A stretch of 64,000 nt of DNA from Ectopseudomonas khazarica (GTDB lineage: Bacteria > Pseudomonadota > Gammaproteobacteria > Pseudomonadales > Pseudomonadaceae): NCBI RefSeq assembly GCF_004521985.1, contig NZ_SBHZ01000022.1, forward strand, positions 18,204 to 82,203. Reading direction: 5' to 3'. The notes beneath the pieces were generated by a model, which was not told the DNA's origin, did not search any database, and worked only from the letters and a program-made list of their open reading frames with translations. Below are positions 19,144-28,396 of the stretch, in pieces (within the stretch, counting starts at the first letter, position 1; each line of letters starts with the position of its first letter). A program made the position numbers and the translations under genes.

Positions 19144-20757
19144 TCAGTCGCCGCTGTACAGCTCGACCCGGTTGCGCCCGCCATGCTTGGCCTTGTACAG
19201 CGCCTCGTCGGCCCGCTTGGACAGGGCGTTGCCGTCCAGGCCCGGTTGCAGCATGGCGATGCCGCAGCTGAAGGTGCAGGAGAGGTCCTGTGGCTGCGCC
19301 GGGTAGTGGATCTCGGCGAAGCGCTGGCGGATTTCCTCGAGCACCTTGAGCGCCGACTGCTCGTCGGTGTCCGGCAGCACCACGGCGAATTCCTCGCCGC
19401 CGTAACGACCGATGTGATCGGTCTTGCGCAGGCGCTGCTTGAGGAACAGCGCCAGGCTCTTGATCACCCGGTCGCCCATGGGGTGGCCGTAGGTGTCGTT
19501 GACCTTCTTGAAATGGTCGATGTCGAGCATGGCGAAGGCCAGCGGCTGCTCTTCGCGGCGGGCGCGGTAGCAGGCGTCGTCGAGCAACTGCAGGGTGTGG
19601 GTGTGGTTGTACAGGCCGGTGAGGCTGTCACGCACCATGCGCGCCTTGAGGTTGCGCGCGCGCGCCGCCCGGTTGCGCACGGTGGCGATCAGGTGGCGTG
19701 GCTTGATCGGCTTGGTGAGGAAGTCGTCGCCGCCTTCGCTCATCGCGTCGAGCTGCTTGTCCAGGTCGTCCTCGGCCGACAGGTAGATGATCGGCACGCT
19801 GACGTAGCGGTCGTTGTGGCGGATCACCTTGGCCAGCTCGGTGCCATTGCACTCGGGCATGTACATGTCGAGGATGATCAGGTCCGGCTGGAACTCGGCC
19901 AGCGCGTCCATCGCCTTGATCGGCTCGGTGAGGGTGTGGGTCAGGATGCCGGCGCTGTTGAGCACGCGTTCGGTATGCGTGGCCTGGGCCTTGGAGTCAT
20001 CGACGATCAGCACCTTGTACGGATCGTACTGGGAGACATGGGTCAGCACCTCGATGCGTTCGAGCAGGCTCGAAGCATCCAGCGAACCGGTGAAGAACTC
20101 CTGCCCGCCGGCACGCACCGCTGCCAGGCGGGTCGGGGTGTCGGTGTCGCAATGGCTGAAGAACAGCAGGGGAATCTTCTGTTCCAGGCCCTGCTGGATG
20201 GAGTCGGCGAGTTCCAGGCCGATGCCGGCGAAGTCCACGTCCATGACGATGGCCGCCGGGTGGCGTTCGGCGATGGCCGCGCGGAAGGCGCGCTCGTTAC
20301 CGAGTGGCTGCGCGGCGAGACCGAAGAACTCCAGTTGCTGGGCCAGGCGCTCGGCGCGCTGGGCATCCTGCAGGGCGAGGTAGACCGGCTTGCGCAGGGG
20401 CGGCAGGAAGGTCTGCTCGAAGGCATCGCTGTGGCGCAGACCCGTTCGAGACAGGCGCTGCATGGCCTGGTTGAGGCGGGCGATCAGGCTGCTGTTGAGG
20501 CGCCCGCGATTCTCCACCACCTCATCCAGGCTGGTACTGATGGTCTTCGCCAGCTGGGCATGCTCGATCTGCTCGAAACGCTCGGCGTAGCGCAGCAGGC
20601 GCAGGTTGGCCTCGGTCAGCTCGGCCATGCCGGCATCGCTCCACTCGCTGCGCTGCAGACGCTGCCAGACTTCCAGCACCTGACGCGCCTGATGGATCAC
20701 GCGCTGGGCGAAGTGGTGCTTGAGGCGGTCGCGACTGGGATCCGGGTGCTCGGTCAT
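19144..20757 (-). CDS. gcbA: Response-regulator diguanylate cyclase GcbA
   Basis: Makes c-di-GMP to promote surface attachment. The 537-aa protein has an N-terminal helical region (1-115), a degenerate receiver domain (~122-235), a full receiver (~247-365, phospho-Asp near 297 in LIILDMYMPE), then a GGDEF domain with an intact GGEEF active site (453-457) and an RxxD inhibitory site (RKTD, 444-447) exactly five residues upstream. Synteny with PA4843 supports the GcbA name. It is cytosolic, so phosphorylation or partner binding must provide the input signal. Confidence 0.88.
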   Translation of the reverse strand: MTEHPDPSRDRLKHHFAQRVIHQARQVLEVWQRLQRSEWSDAGMAELTEANLRLLRYAERFEQIEHAQLAKTISTSLDEVVENRGRLNSSLIARLNQAMQRLSRTGLRHSDAFEQTFLPPLRKPVYLALQDAQRAERLAQQLEFFGLAAQPLGNERAFRAAIAERHPAAIVMDVDFAGIGLELADSIQQGLEQKIPLLFFSHCDTDTPTRLAAVRAGGQEFFTGSLDASSLLERIEVLTHVSQYDPYKVLIVDDSKAQATHTERVLNSAGILTHTLTEPIKAMDALAEFQPDLIILDMYMPECNGTELAKVIRHNDRYVSVPIIYLSAEDDLDKQLDAMSEGGDDFLTKPIKPRHLIATVRNRAARARNLKARMVRDSLTGLYNHTHTLQLLDDACYRARREEQPLAFAMLDIDHFKKVNDTYGHPMGDRVIKSLALFLKQRLRKTDHIGRYGGEEFAVVLPDTDEQSALKVLEEIRQRFAEIHYPAQPQDLSCTFSCGIAMLQPGLDGNALSKRADEALYKAKHGGRNRVELYSGD

Positions 20758-21076
20758 GGGCCGACTTCTATCGAGTGTTAAGTCAGTGGTGGCTTGATGC
20801 TATCACTTGTCGGCGGTGCTGGCATTGCCGCCGATCAATTGGCGGCGGTATTTCTGTCGAATAGGCGACAAAAATGTGCATTGGGCTATTTTGACGTCGC
20901 ACGTACCGGCGCGTCAGGCGAGGCGGGTCACAAAAAACGGTTTTCCTCGTACCGGCGGTAAGTTTGCCCGCGTGCCCTGCGTTTTGCTGCGAGCTTGCCT
21001 TATAGTGCTGGACAGGCCGCAACCCGTTGGTCGGCTTGTGGTCGAACATTCGAATTCGCTTAAAAAGGACATTGCC
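20758..21076. other. Divergent promoter region gcbA / DUF2333
   Basis: A gene-free stretch between two divergent genes. It is less GC-rich than its surroundings near 20860-20900. A possible -10 element TATAGT lies at 21001-21006, 70 bases before the DUF2333 start, but no convincing -35 was seen. No RNA gene or repeat is recognised. Confidence 0.4.
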
Positions 21077-22144
21077 ATGCTGGACTGGAAGAATCGCGCG
21101 GCGAGCTCGCCCGACGGTACCGACAAGACCGCGAAACTGGGGCGTGAGCGCAGCAGCTCCAGCCTGATCGGACGCGCGCTCGGCGGGCTGCTCGGTGTGT
21201 ACCTGCTGGTGACCCTGGTCGTGGGCTGGTACTGGAGCCAGGAACCTGGCGCCTTTCAGGTGCAACAACATGCCCAGGCGGCCGCGCAGCAGGCGCAGCG
21301 GCAGATGGTCACCGGCTATACCACGGTGGAAACGCTCAAGCAGGTCGCCAGCACCCTGCTGGACAAGCCGGGCGGCTATCTGTCCAACGACCTGGCACCG
21401 CCGGGCCTGTGGCTGGACAACATGCCGAACTGGGAATACGGCGCACTGGTGCAGGTGCGCGACTTCGCCCGGGCGCTGCGCAAGGACTTCTCTCGCTCGC
21501 AGTCGCAGTCCACGGAAGACCCGGACCTGGCCAAGGCCGAGCCGCGTTTCCACTTCGACCACAAGAGCTGGGCGCTGCCTGCCTCCGAATCCGAGTACCG
21601 TGAAGGGATCAAGTCGCTGGACCGCTACCTCGCCCGTCTGGCCGATCCGGGGCAGAAGAATGCGCAGTTCTATGCGCGTGCCGACAACCTCAACAACTGG
21701 CTGGGCGACGCCGGCACCCGTCTCGGCTCGCTGTCGCAGCGTCTGTCGGCCAGCGTCGGCCAGGTACGCCTGAGCGACAACCAGCAGGTCGGCAACGATG
21801 CCGCGGAGTCGGGCCTGATCGGTGAGGGCGGCGTGTACGAGACCCCCTGGCTGCAGATCGACAACGTGTTCTACGAGGCCCGTGGCCAGGCCTGGGCGCT
21901 GGCTCACCTGCTGCGTGCCGTCGAAGTCGATTTCGCCGATGTGCTGGCCAAGAAGAACGCCACCGTCAGCGTGCGCCAGATCATCCGCGAGCTGGAGGCG
22001 GCGCAGGCGACGCTGTGGAGCCCGATGATCCTCAACGGCAGTGGCTACGGCATCCTCGCCAACCACTCGTTGGTGATGGCCAACTACATCTCGCGTGCCA
22101 ACGCCGGCATCATCGATCTGCGTCAGCTGTTGAGCCAGGGTTGA
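21077..22144 (+). CDS. DUF2333 family membrane-anchored protein
   Basis: A 355-aa protein with one membrane helix near the N-terminus (~30-52, ALGGLLGVYLLVTLVVGWYW) and a large helical domain on the other side, matching the DUF2333 family found next to gcbA in pseudomonads (PA4842 position). Function unknown. ATG 21077 is chosen over far-upstream in-frame starts because it follows a ribosome site (AAAAAGGA) and the upstream codons lie in the promoter region. Its stop overlaps the next start (TGATG), so it is translationally coupled to the NUDIX gene. Confidence 0.85.
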   Translation: MLDWKNRAASSPDGTDKTAKLGRERSSSSLIGRALGGLLGVYLLVTLVVGWYWSQEPGAFQVQQHAQAAAQQAQRQMVTGYTTVETLKQVASTLLDKPGGYLSNDLAPPGLWLDNMPNWEYGALVQVRDFARALRKDFSRSQSQSTEDPDLAKAEPRFHFDHKSWALPASESEYREGIKSLDRYLARLADPGQKNAQFYARADNLNNWLGDAGTRLGSLSQRLSASVGQVRLSDNQQVGNDAAESGLIGEGGVYETPWLQIDNVFYEARGQAWALAHLLRAVEVDFADVLAKKNATVSVRQIIRELEAAQATLWSPMILNGSGYGILANHSLVMANYISRANAGIIDLRQLLSQG

Positions 22145-22692
22145 TGAGCAGGATCTCGGCAGCGGAGGCGGCGCATCGTGCCGCCTCCGACAGCGAGCGG
22201 GTCGCCTGGGTCGACGAGAACGACCGGCCGCTGGGTGGCGTCTCGCGGGCGCAGCTGCGTGAGCGTCACCTGATCGGCCGTGGCACCTATATCCTGCTGT
22301 TCAACTCTGCCGGCCTGCTGTGCGTGCACCGGCGTACCCTGAGCAAGGCGCTGTACCCAGGCTACTGGGATGTCGCGGCAGGCGGCATGGTGCTCGAAGG
22401 CGAGGATTATCGCCTCTCCGCCGAGCGCGAGCTGGCCGAGGAGCTGGGGATCGTCGATGCCGAGCTGGTCGAGCATGCGCACTTTCTCTACGACGCGCCG
22501 GAGAGTCGCCTGTGGTGCATGGCCTATTCAGCGGTGTCCGATGCGCCGCTGGTGCTGCAGCCGGAGGAGGTGCTCGAAGCGCGTTTCATCAGCGTCGAAC
22601 AGGCCCTGGAGGAAACCCGCCATATGCCGTACTGCCCGGACTCGCTGGCGGCGCTGGAACGCTACATGAACAGACCGCCTGCGGCTGTCTGA
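22144..22692 (+). CDS. NUDIX hydrolase
   Basis: A 182-aa NUDIX-fold hydrolase. The complete NUDIX box is visible: GGMVLEGEDYRL then SAERELAEELGI. It resembles the YfcD-like group (NUDIX proteins that open with a VDENDRPLGGVSRAQLRE segment); the substrate is not predictable. ATG 22144 overlaps the previous stop by one base, indicating an operon with the DUF2333 gene. Confidence 0.88.
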   Translation: MSRISAAEAAHRAASDSERVAWVDENDRPLGGVSRAQLRERHLIGRGTYILLFNSAGLLCVHRRTLSKALYPGYWDVAAGGMVLEGEDYRLSAERELAEELGIVDAELVEHAHFLYDAPESRLWCMAYSAVSDAPLVLQPEEVLEARFISVEQALEETRHMPYCPDSLAALERYMNRPPAAV

Positions 22693-22795
22693 TGCCTTTG
22701 TTACTGGGCGGTCGCAGCAAGCCCGGCAACGCCTCGTAGGGCATGCCAGTTGGGCGCTTGCACGCCTGTGGTGTCGCGGATTCCGAGCGCTTCGT

Positions 22796-22825
22796 GCACG
22801 ATGGCGAACAGCGTCGCCATCGTGC
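22796..22825. other. Perfect 12-bp stem-loop downstream of NUDIX gene
   Basis: GCACGATGGCGA and TCGCCATCGTGC form a perfect stem with a six-base loop. There is no T tract on either side, so it is either a weak terminator or an RNA-stability hairpin at the end of the DUF2333-NUDIX operon. Confidence 0.5.
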
Positions 22826-22848
22826 CGGACAATGACGCAAATACGTAC

Positions 22849-22877
22849 TTAGCAAGCTCGGTCTTTGCCGTTACACT
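22849..22877 (+). promoter_or_regulatory. Candidate sigma-70 promoter for yciH
   Basis: TTAGCA (22849-22854) and TACACT (22872-22877) are spaced by exactly 17 bases, about 113 bases before the yciH start. The -35 hexamer is weak; called by eye. Confidence 0.35.
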
Positions 22878-22989
22878 GCGCGACCTTTTCGGCGGACCTC
22901 TATCCGCCAGCGCTGCCCCTGCCTGAGTGGGGCTTCGCGGTCGACCTGCGTCGGCCAGTCGCTATCCTGACCCCTACGAGGACAAGCCG

Positions 22990-23361
22990 GTGGTCAAGAA
23001 AGCCTCTTCATTCTCCGCTCTGAGCGGTCTCGTCTATTCCACCGATGGTGGTCGCCATTGCCCGGATTGCAACCAGCCGGTGGATGCCTGTGTCTGCAAG
23101 CAGACGCGCATTCCCGAAGGCGATGGCATCGCCCGCGTACGCCGTGAAACCAAGGGGCGTGGCGGCAAGACCGTCACCACGGTGAGCGGTGTGCCGCTGG
23201 CCGAGGAGCCGCTCAAGGAGCTGGCCAGCGCCTTGAAGAAGCGCTGCGGCACCGGTGGTGCGCTCAAGGACGGCGTGATCGAGATCCAGGGCGATCACGT
23301 CGACCTGCTGTTGGCCGAACTGGGCAAGCGCGGTTTCACCGCGAAGAAGTCCGGCGGCTGA
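22990..23361 (+). CDS. yciH: SUI1/YciH family translation factor
   Basis: A 123-aa protein of the SUI1 (eIF1-like) fold, related to E. coli YciH, which can influence initiation fidelity. The N-terminus has two short Cys pairs (CPDCN and CVCK) and the C-terminal ~75 residues form the SUI1 domain (LKKRCGTGGALKDGVIEIQG). The open frame extends upstream to 22927, but GTG 22990 gives the family N-terminus MVKKASSFSALSGLVYS and follows a GAGGAC ribosome site. Lies just before speA, as in P. aeruginosa (PA4840). Confidence 0.9.
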   Translation: MVKKASSFSALSGLVYSTDGGRHCPDCNQPVDACVCKQTRIPEGDGIARVRRETKGRGGKTVTTVSGVPLAEEPLKELASALKKRCGTGGALKDGVIEIQGDHVDLLLAELGKRGFTAKKSGG

Positions 23362-23484
23362 CGCGCCATTATTTTCTAAACTTCGATGAAGCTCGGAGGG
23401 TCAACCGCCGAGCAAACGTCATCTTGCTTGCTTAAATTTTCCGACTGGCCGCCCGCAGGCCAGGCTTTCTCATGGGAGAACCCG

Positions 23485-25398
23485 ATGTCCGCACGACGCA
23501 CCCGCAAAGACGACGGCAGCCAATGGACCGTAGCCGATAGCCGCAGTGTCTACGGCATTCGCCACTGGGGCGCCGGCTATTTCTCGATCAACGATGCCGG
23601 TCGCGTCGAGGTGCGTCCCAACGGGCCCGACAGCCAGCCCATCGACCTCAGCCAGCAGGTCGAGGAGCTGCGCCAGAGCGGTCTGTCGCTGCCGCTGCTG
23701 GTGCGCTTCCCGGACATCCTGCAGGACCGCGTGCGTCGCCTCACCGGCGCCTTCGACTCCAGCATCGAGCGCCTGGAATACCAGAGCCGCTACACCGCGC
23801 TGTACCCGATCAAGGTCAACCAGCAGGAAGCGGTGGTCGAGAACATCATCGCCACGCAGAACGTTTCCATCGGCCTGGAAGCCGGCTCCAAGCCCGAGCT
23901 GCTGGCCGTGCTGGCGCTGGCGCCGAAGGGCGGCACCATCGTCTGCAATGGCTACAAGGACCGCGAGTTCATCCGTCTGGCGCTGATGGGGCAGAAGCTC
24001 GGCCACAACGTGTTCATCGTCATCGAGAAGGAATCCGAGGTGCGCCTGGTGATCGACGAGGCGGCCGAGCTCAAGGTCGCGCCGCAGATCGGCCTGCGCG
24101 TGCGCCTGTCCTCGCTGGCCTCCTCCAAGTGGGCCGACACCGGCGGCGAGAAATCCAAGTTCGGTCTCTCGGCCGCGCAGATCCTCCAGGTCGTCGAGCG
24201 CTTCCGCGCGGCCGGGCTGGACCAGGGCATCCGCCTGCTGCACTTCCACATGGGCTCGCAGATCGCCAACATCGCCGACTACCGCAAGGGCTTCCGCGAG
24301 GCCATCCGCTACTACGGCGAGCTGCGCGCCATGGGCCTGCCGGTCGATCACATCGATGTCGGCGGCGGCCTCGGCGTGGACTACGACGGCACCCACTCGC
24401 GCAACGCCAGCTCGATCAACTACGACATGCAGGACTACGCCGATGCCGTGGTCGACATGCTCAAGGAGTTCTGCGACCGCCAGGAAATCCCCCATCCGCA
24501 CATCTTCTCCGAGAGCGGCCGGGCGATGACCGCGCACCACGCCGTGCTGCTGGTGCAGGTCACCGATGTCGAGCGGCACAACGACAAGGTGCCGGAGATC
24601 GATCCGAGCGTCGAACAGCCGGAAATCCTCCAGGTGCTGATCGAGCTGCTCGACGACAGCGATCCGGAAATGGTCGCCGAGACCTACTGGCGTGCCACCC
24701 ACTACATCGAGGAAGTGGCCGCGCAGTATTCCGCCGGCAAGCTGAGCCTGGCGCAGAAGGCCCTGGCCGAGCAGTGCTACTTCGCCATCTGCCGTCGCCT
24801 GCACAACCAGCTCAAGGCCCGTCAGCGTTCGCACCGCGCCGTGCTCGACGAGCTCAACGACAAGCTGGCCGACAAGTACATCTGCAACTTCTCGGTGTTC
24901 CAGAGCCTGCCGGACACCTGGGCCATCGGCCAGATCCTGCCGATCCTGCCGCTGTCGCGCCTGGACGAGGAGCCGCTGCGCCGTGCCGTGCTGCAGGACC
25001 TGACCTGCGACTCCGACGGCAAGATCCGCCAGTACGTCGACGAGCAGTCCATCGAGACCAGCCTGCCGGTGCACGAGATCAAGGAGGGCGAGGACTATGT
25101 GCTGGGCATCTTCCTGGTCGGCGCCTACCAGGAGATTCTCGGCGACATGCACAACCTGTTCGGTGATACCGACTCGGTGAACATCTACCAGGCCGCCGAT
25201 GGCAGTGCGGTGCATGCCGGCATCGAGACCCACGACACCATCGAGGACATGCTGCGCTACGTGCACCTGTCGCCCGAGGAGCTGATGACGCATTACCGCG
25301 ACAAGGTGGCCAGCGCCCGGATCAGTGCCCGCGAGCGCACTCAGTTCCTCGACGCGCTGCGTCTGGGGCTGACCCGCTCCTCCTACCTGGCGTCCTGA
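23485..25398 (+). CDS. speA: Biosynthetic arginine decarboxylase
   Basis: Converts arginine to agmatine, the entry to putrescine and spermidine synthesis. The protein is 637 aa, normal for the alanine-racemase-fold, PLP-dependent SpeA family. The PLP lysine lies in YPIKVNQQEAVVENI; the glycine-rich phosphate site is HIDVGGGLGVDYDGT. ATG 23485 follows a GGAG ribosome site (GGGAGAACCCG); an upstream frame extension to 23386 is not conserved. The stop is only three bases from the stop of the convergent MocR gene. Confidence 0.96.
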   Translation: MSARRTRKDDGSQWTVADSRSVYGIRHWGAGYFSINDAGRVEVRPNGPDSQPIDLSQQVEELRQSGLSLPLLVRFPDILQDRVRRLTGAFDSSIERLEYQSRYTALYPIKVNQQEAVVENIIATQNVSIGLEAGSKPELLAVLALAPKGGTIVCNGYKDREFIRLALMGQKLGHNVFIVIEKESEVRLVIDEAAELKVAPQIGLRVRLSSLASSKWADTGGEKSKFGLSAAQILQVVERFRAAGLDQGIRLLHFHMGSQIANIADYRKGFREAIRYYGELRAMGLPVDHIDVGGGLGVDYDGTHSRNASSINYDMQDYADAVVDMLKEFCDRQEIPHPHIFSESGRAMTAHHAVLLVQVTDVERHNDKVPEIDPSVEQPEILQVLIELLDDSDPEMVAETYWRATHYIEEVAAQYSAGKLSLAQKALAEQCYFAICRRLHNQLKARQRSHRAVLDELNDKLADKYICNFSVFQSLPDTWAIGQILPILPLSRLDEEPLRRAVLQDLTCDSDGKIRQYVDEQSIETSLPVHEIKEGEDYVLGIFLVGAYQEILGDMHNLFGDTDSVNIYQAADGSAVHAGIETHDTIEDMLRYVHLSPEELMTHYRDKVASARISARERTQFLDALRLGLTRSSYLAS

Positions 25399-25401
25399 CG
25401 C

Positions 25402-26814
25402 TCAACTGATCGCCTCGGCCAGGCGTCGAGCCAGGTGCAACGCCTGCTCGGCGCTGGCGATGTTGGTGAAGCCCAGCAGCAGCCCGCTGCCGCAGGGGTG
25501 CTGCCGCGACCACTCCGACAATGCCATCACCGCCAGCCCGGCGCCTTGTGCGCGGGCTGCCAGGGCGCGGTCGTCCTCGCGCTCGTCGAGCCGGGCCAGC
25601 AGATGGATGCCGCCGGCCTGCAACTCGACGCGCAGGCGTGAACCCAGGACGTGTTGCAGCGCCGAGGCCAGATGAGCGCGGCGCTCGGCATAGAGTGCAC
25701 GCATGCGCTTGAGGTGGCGGGCGAAGTGGCCCTGGTCGAGAAAGTCCGCGGTGATTGCCTGAGGCAACGCCGGACAGCCGTGATCGAAGTCCTGTGCGCA
25801 GGCGGCGAAGCGCGCCACCTGTGCCTGCGGTACCACCAGGTAGGCCAGACGCAAGCCGGGGAACAGCACCTTGCTGAAGGTGCCGCAGTACAGCACGCGG
25901 CCGGCATGGTCGAGGCTCTTCAGGGCCGGCAATGGGCGACCGACGTAGCGGTACTCGCTGTCGTAGTCGTCTTCGATGATCCAGGCCTGGCGGTTCGCCG
26001 CCCAGTCGAGCAGGGCCAGTCGCCGGGGCAGGCTCAGCGACACGCCCAGGGGGCTCTGGTGGGACGGCGTGACCAGCGCGCAGCGGGCATCCGGGGCGAG
26101 CGCCCGCCCGCGCTCCACGCAGAGTCCCTGTTCGTCCACCGGCACCGGGACTAGCGTGACCTCGCTGCCCTCGAGCATCTGGCGTGCCTTGAAATAACCC
26201 GGGTCTTCGAACCAGCAGCGGTCGCCGGTTTGCAGCAAGGCCTGGCGGATCAGCAGCAGGGCGTTGCGATAGCCGGCGGTGATGAAGATCTGCTCCGGCT
26301 CGCAGGCGATGCCGCGCGACACCCCCAGATAGCGCACCAGGCTGCGCCGCAGCGCGGGCAGGCCTTGCGCGGGCGGGTAGTTGAGGTCGGGGCTGCTCAG
26401 CTGGCGCAGGTGGCGCGCACCGAGCCGGCTCCAGAGCTTGCGCGGGAAGCTGTCCAGGGCCGGCAGGCCGAGCTGGAACGGCAGCGCCTCTGCGCTCGGC
26501 TCATCGCCTGAGCGCGAGGCCTGGTGCTGTTTGGCGGGCAGCACAGGGTTGCCGGGGGCATGCGGCAACTGCGGGGAGACCACGGTGCCGGCCGGCCCGC
26601 GCGGCAGCAGATAACCCTCGCCGACCAGCAACTGGTAGGCCGCCTCTACCGTTCCGCGCGCCAGATTGAGCTCGCTGGCCAGGGCGCGAACCGAGGGCAC
26701 GCGCTCGCCTGGCTGCAGGCGGCCCTCGGCGATCGCTTCGCGCAGGCGCTGATAGAGCTGCAGGTAGATCGGTGTCGCCTTGTCGCGTGCGCTTTCCAGG
26801 CGAATGCTGTACAT
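25402..26814 (-). CDS. MocR/PdxR-type transcription regulator
   Basis: A 470-aa fusion of an N-terminal GntR winged helix (~10-75: PIYLQLYQRLREAIAEG, GERVPSVRALASELNLARGT) with a class I aminotransferase-like domain. The PLP-binding Lys is in YCGTFSKVLFPGLRLAYL. Such proteins are regulators of vitamin B6 or amino-acid/amine pathways more often than enzymes. It is divergent from the GNAT-azoreductase-AhpD operon at 26906, which it may control through the 91-base shared intergenic region (inference). Confidence 0.88.
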   Translation of the reverse strand: MYSIRLESARDKATPIYLQLYQRLREAIAEGRLQPGERVPSVRALASELNLARGTVEAAYQLLVGEGYLLPRGPAGTVVSPQLPHAPGNPVLPAKQHQASRSGDEPSAEALPFQLGLPALDSFPRKLWSRLGARHLRQLSSPDLNYPPAQGLPALRRSLVRYLGVSRGIACEPEQIFITAGYRNALLLIRQALLQTGDRCWFEDPGYFKARQMLEGSEVTLVPVPVDEQGLCVERGRALAPDARCALVTPSHQSPLGVSLSLPRRLALLDWAANRQAWIIEDDYDSEYRYVGRPLPALKSLDHAGRVLYCGTFSKVLFPGLRLAYLVVPQAQVARFAACAQDFDHGCPALPQAITADFLDQGHFARHLKRMRALYAERRAHLASALQHVLGSRLRVELQAGGIHLLARLDEREDDRALAARAQGAGLAVMALSEWSRQHPCGSGLLLGFTNIASAEQALHLARRLAEAIS

Positions 26815-26905
26815 GCCTATGTCCTGATCGATTCGATGATTCTTGGCTCTACTGACTATGCCATGTTCCGCCTAGAGTGGCGGCCATCTTCGATGGAGAA
26901 CCGCC

Positions 26906-27340
26906 ATGATTTCCGACTACCGCTGCGACTGGCTCGACGACCCGGACGAACTGCGTGCCTGCCTGCCCCTGATGCGCGTATTGCGCCCACACCTGAGCGA
27001 CGCCGACGATTTCGTCCAGCGCCTGCAACGCCAGGCCGAGCAGGGTTATCGCCTGCTGGCGGCGCGCCAGGGCGACGAGGTGCTGGGCCTGGCCGGTTGT
27101 CGCCTGCAGGAGAACCTGCTGCACGGGCGCTTCTTCTATGTCGATGACCTGGTGACGCGCGAGGACCTGCGTTGCCAGGGCATCGGCGAGCGGCTGCTGG
27201 ATGAGGCGCGGGCCCAGGCACGCCGCCTGGGCTGCGCCAACTTCGTGCTGGACACGGCGCTGGGCAACGCACGCGGGCAGCGTTTCTACTACCGTCAGGG
27301 TTTGCTGGCCATCGGCATGCACTTTCGCGAGGTGCTTTGA
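26906..27340 (+). CDS. GNAT family N-acetyltransferase
   Basis: A 144-aa acetyl-CoA-dependent acyltransferase. The acetyl-CoA pyrophosphate-binding region is visible as VTREDLRCQGIGERLLDEARAQ (first 20 residues: VTREDLRCQGIGERLLDEAR), and a QRFYYRQGL motif near the end. The substrate is unknown. ATG 26906 follows a GGAGAA ribosome site. First gene of a tight three-gene operon divergent from the MocR regulator; one base separates it from the azoreductase gene. Confidence 0.88.
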   Translation: MISDYRCDWLDDPDELRACLPLMRVLRPHLSDADDFVQRLQRQAEQGYRLLAARQGDEVLGLAGCRLQENLLHGRFFYVDDLVTREDLRCQGIGERLLDEARAQARRLGCANFVLDTALGNARGQRFYYRQGLLAIGMHFREVL

Positions 27341-27341
27341 A

Positions 27342-27965
27342 ATGCAGCGAATCCTCCTGTTGGAATGCGGCCCCTTCGGTCGCCAGAGTCGCGGTAGTGG
27401 CCTGGCGCAGGAGCTGGTCGAGCGTCTGCGTCAGCGTCACCCCCAGGCCCAGGTGCTGGAGCGCGACCTGGCGAGCGAACCGTTGCCGGCACTGGCAGCG
27501 GCCTATGCCGAGGCACTGGTGGCGCAGGCGCCTGGCGACGATCCGGCGTTGCAGGTCTCCGAGCGACTGATCGGCGAGCTGGAAGGCAGCGACTGCCTGG
27601 TGATCGCCACGCCGATGCACAACTTCACGGTGCCGGCGGCGCTGAAGCTGTGGATCGACTACGTGCTGCGCATCGGGCGCAGCTTCGCCGCCACCGAGGC
27701 TGGCAAGGTGGGGCTGCTGGCGGATCGTCCGACCTTCGTCGTGGTCAGCTCGGGCGGCTTCTACCGTGGCGAGCAGGCGCGGCAGCCGGACTTCCTCACC
27801 TCCTACCTGCGCCATGTGCTGAGTACCATCGGTATCCACGACCTGGAGTTCATTCACCTGCAGGGCCTGGTTCGCGGCCAGGCGCATGCCGAGGCGATGC
27901 TGGTGCAGGCGCGCGCGCAGCTGGATGCCAACCCCCATCTTGCTGCGCCAGGAGTCCTGCCATGA
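27342..27965 (+). CDS. FMN-dependent NADH-azoreductase
   Basis: A 207-aa flavodoxin-fold quinone/azo reductase (AzoR type). Diagnostic features are the N-terminal RILLLECGPFGRQSRG phosphate-binding loop and the TPMHNFTVPAALKLWIDYV signature followed by SSGGFYRG. Such enzymes reduce quinones and azo compounds in a two-electron manner and protect against thiol stress. ATG 27342 begins one base after the GNAT stop; its stop overlaps the next start (ATGA). Confidence 0.92.
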   Translation: MQRILLLECGPFGRQSRGSGLAQELVERLRQRHPQAQVLERDLASEPLPALAAAYAEALVAQAPGDDPALQVSERLIGELEGSDCLVIATPMHNFTVPAALKLWIDYVLRIGRSFAATEAGKVGLLADRPTFVVVSSGGFYRGEQARQPDFLTSYLRHVLSTIGIHDLEFIHLQGLVRGQAHAEAMLVQARAQLDANPHLAAPGVLP

Positions 27966-28393
27966 GCGCGTTGCGCCAGCCCTATTACGATCTGTCCGGC
28001 GAGGCGATGCAGGGTCTGCTCGCCACCAAGGCCGCGCTGGAGCGTGGCCCGCTGGGCAAGGAACTGATCGAACTGCTCTATCTGCGCGTCTCGCAGATCA
28101 ACGGCTGTGCCTACTGCCTGGAGAAACACAGCGAGTCGCTACGTGCGGAGGGCGTGCCCCAGGCCAAGCTGGACGGCCTGGCCGGTTGGCGCGTGAGTCG
28201 TCATTTCCAGGCGCGTGAGCGAGCGGCGCTGGCCTGGGCGGAGTCGTTGAGCGAGATCGCCCGCAGCCATGCCGACGATCAGGACTACCAGCCGCTGGAG
28301 GCGCACTTCAGTGCCAGGGAAATCTCCGACCTGACCATTGCCGTGGCCCTGATGAGTGGCCTCAATCGCCTGGCCATCGGCATGCGTCTGTGA
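27962..28393 (+). CDS. Carboxymuconolactone decarboxylase/AhpD-like protein
   Basis: A 143-aa alkylhydroperoxidase-D-like protein. The redox CxxC with the following His is in NGCAYCLEKHSESLRAEG, the AhpD signature; most relatives act as peroxide- or thiol-handling redox proteins. Overlaps the azoreductase stop by four bases (ATGA), so the three-gene operon encodes acetyltransferase, quinone reductase and peroxidase-like functions, plausibly an electrophile/oxidative stress unit under the divergent MocR regulator (inference). Ends three bases from the convergent DUF2214 stop. Confidence 0.9.
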   Translation: MSALRQPYYDLSGEAMQGLLATKAALERGPLGKELIELLYLRVSQINGCAYCLEKHSESLRAEGVPQAKLDGLAGWRVSRHFQARERAALAWAESLSEIARSHADDQDYQPLEAHFSAREISDLTIAVALMSGLNRLAIGMRL

Positions 28394-28396
28394 CGC

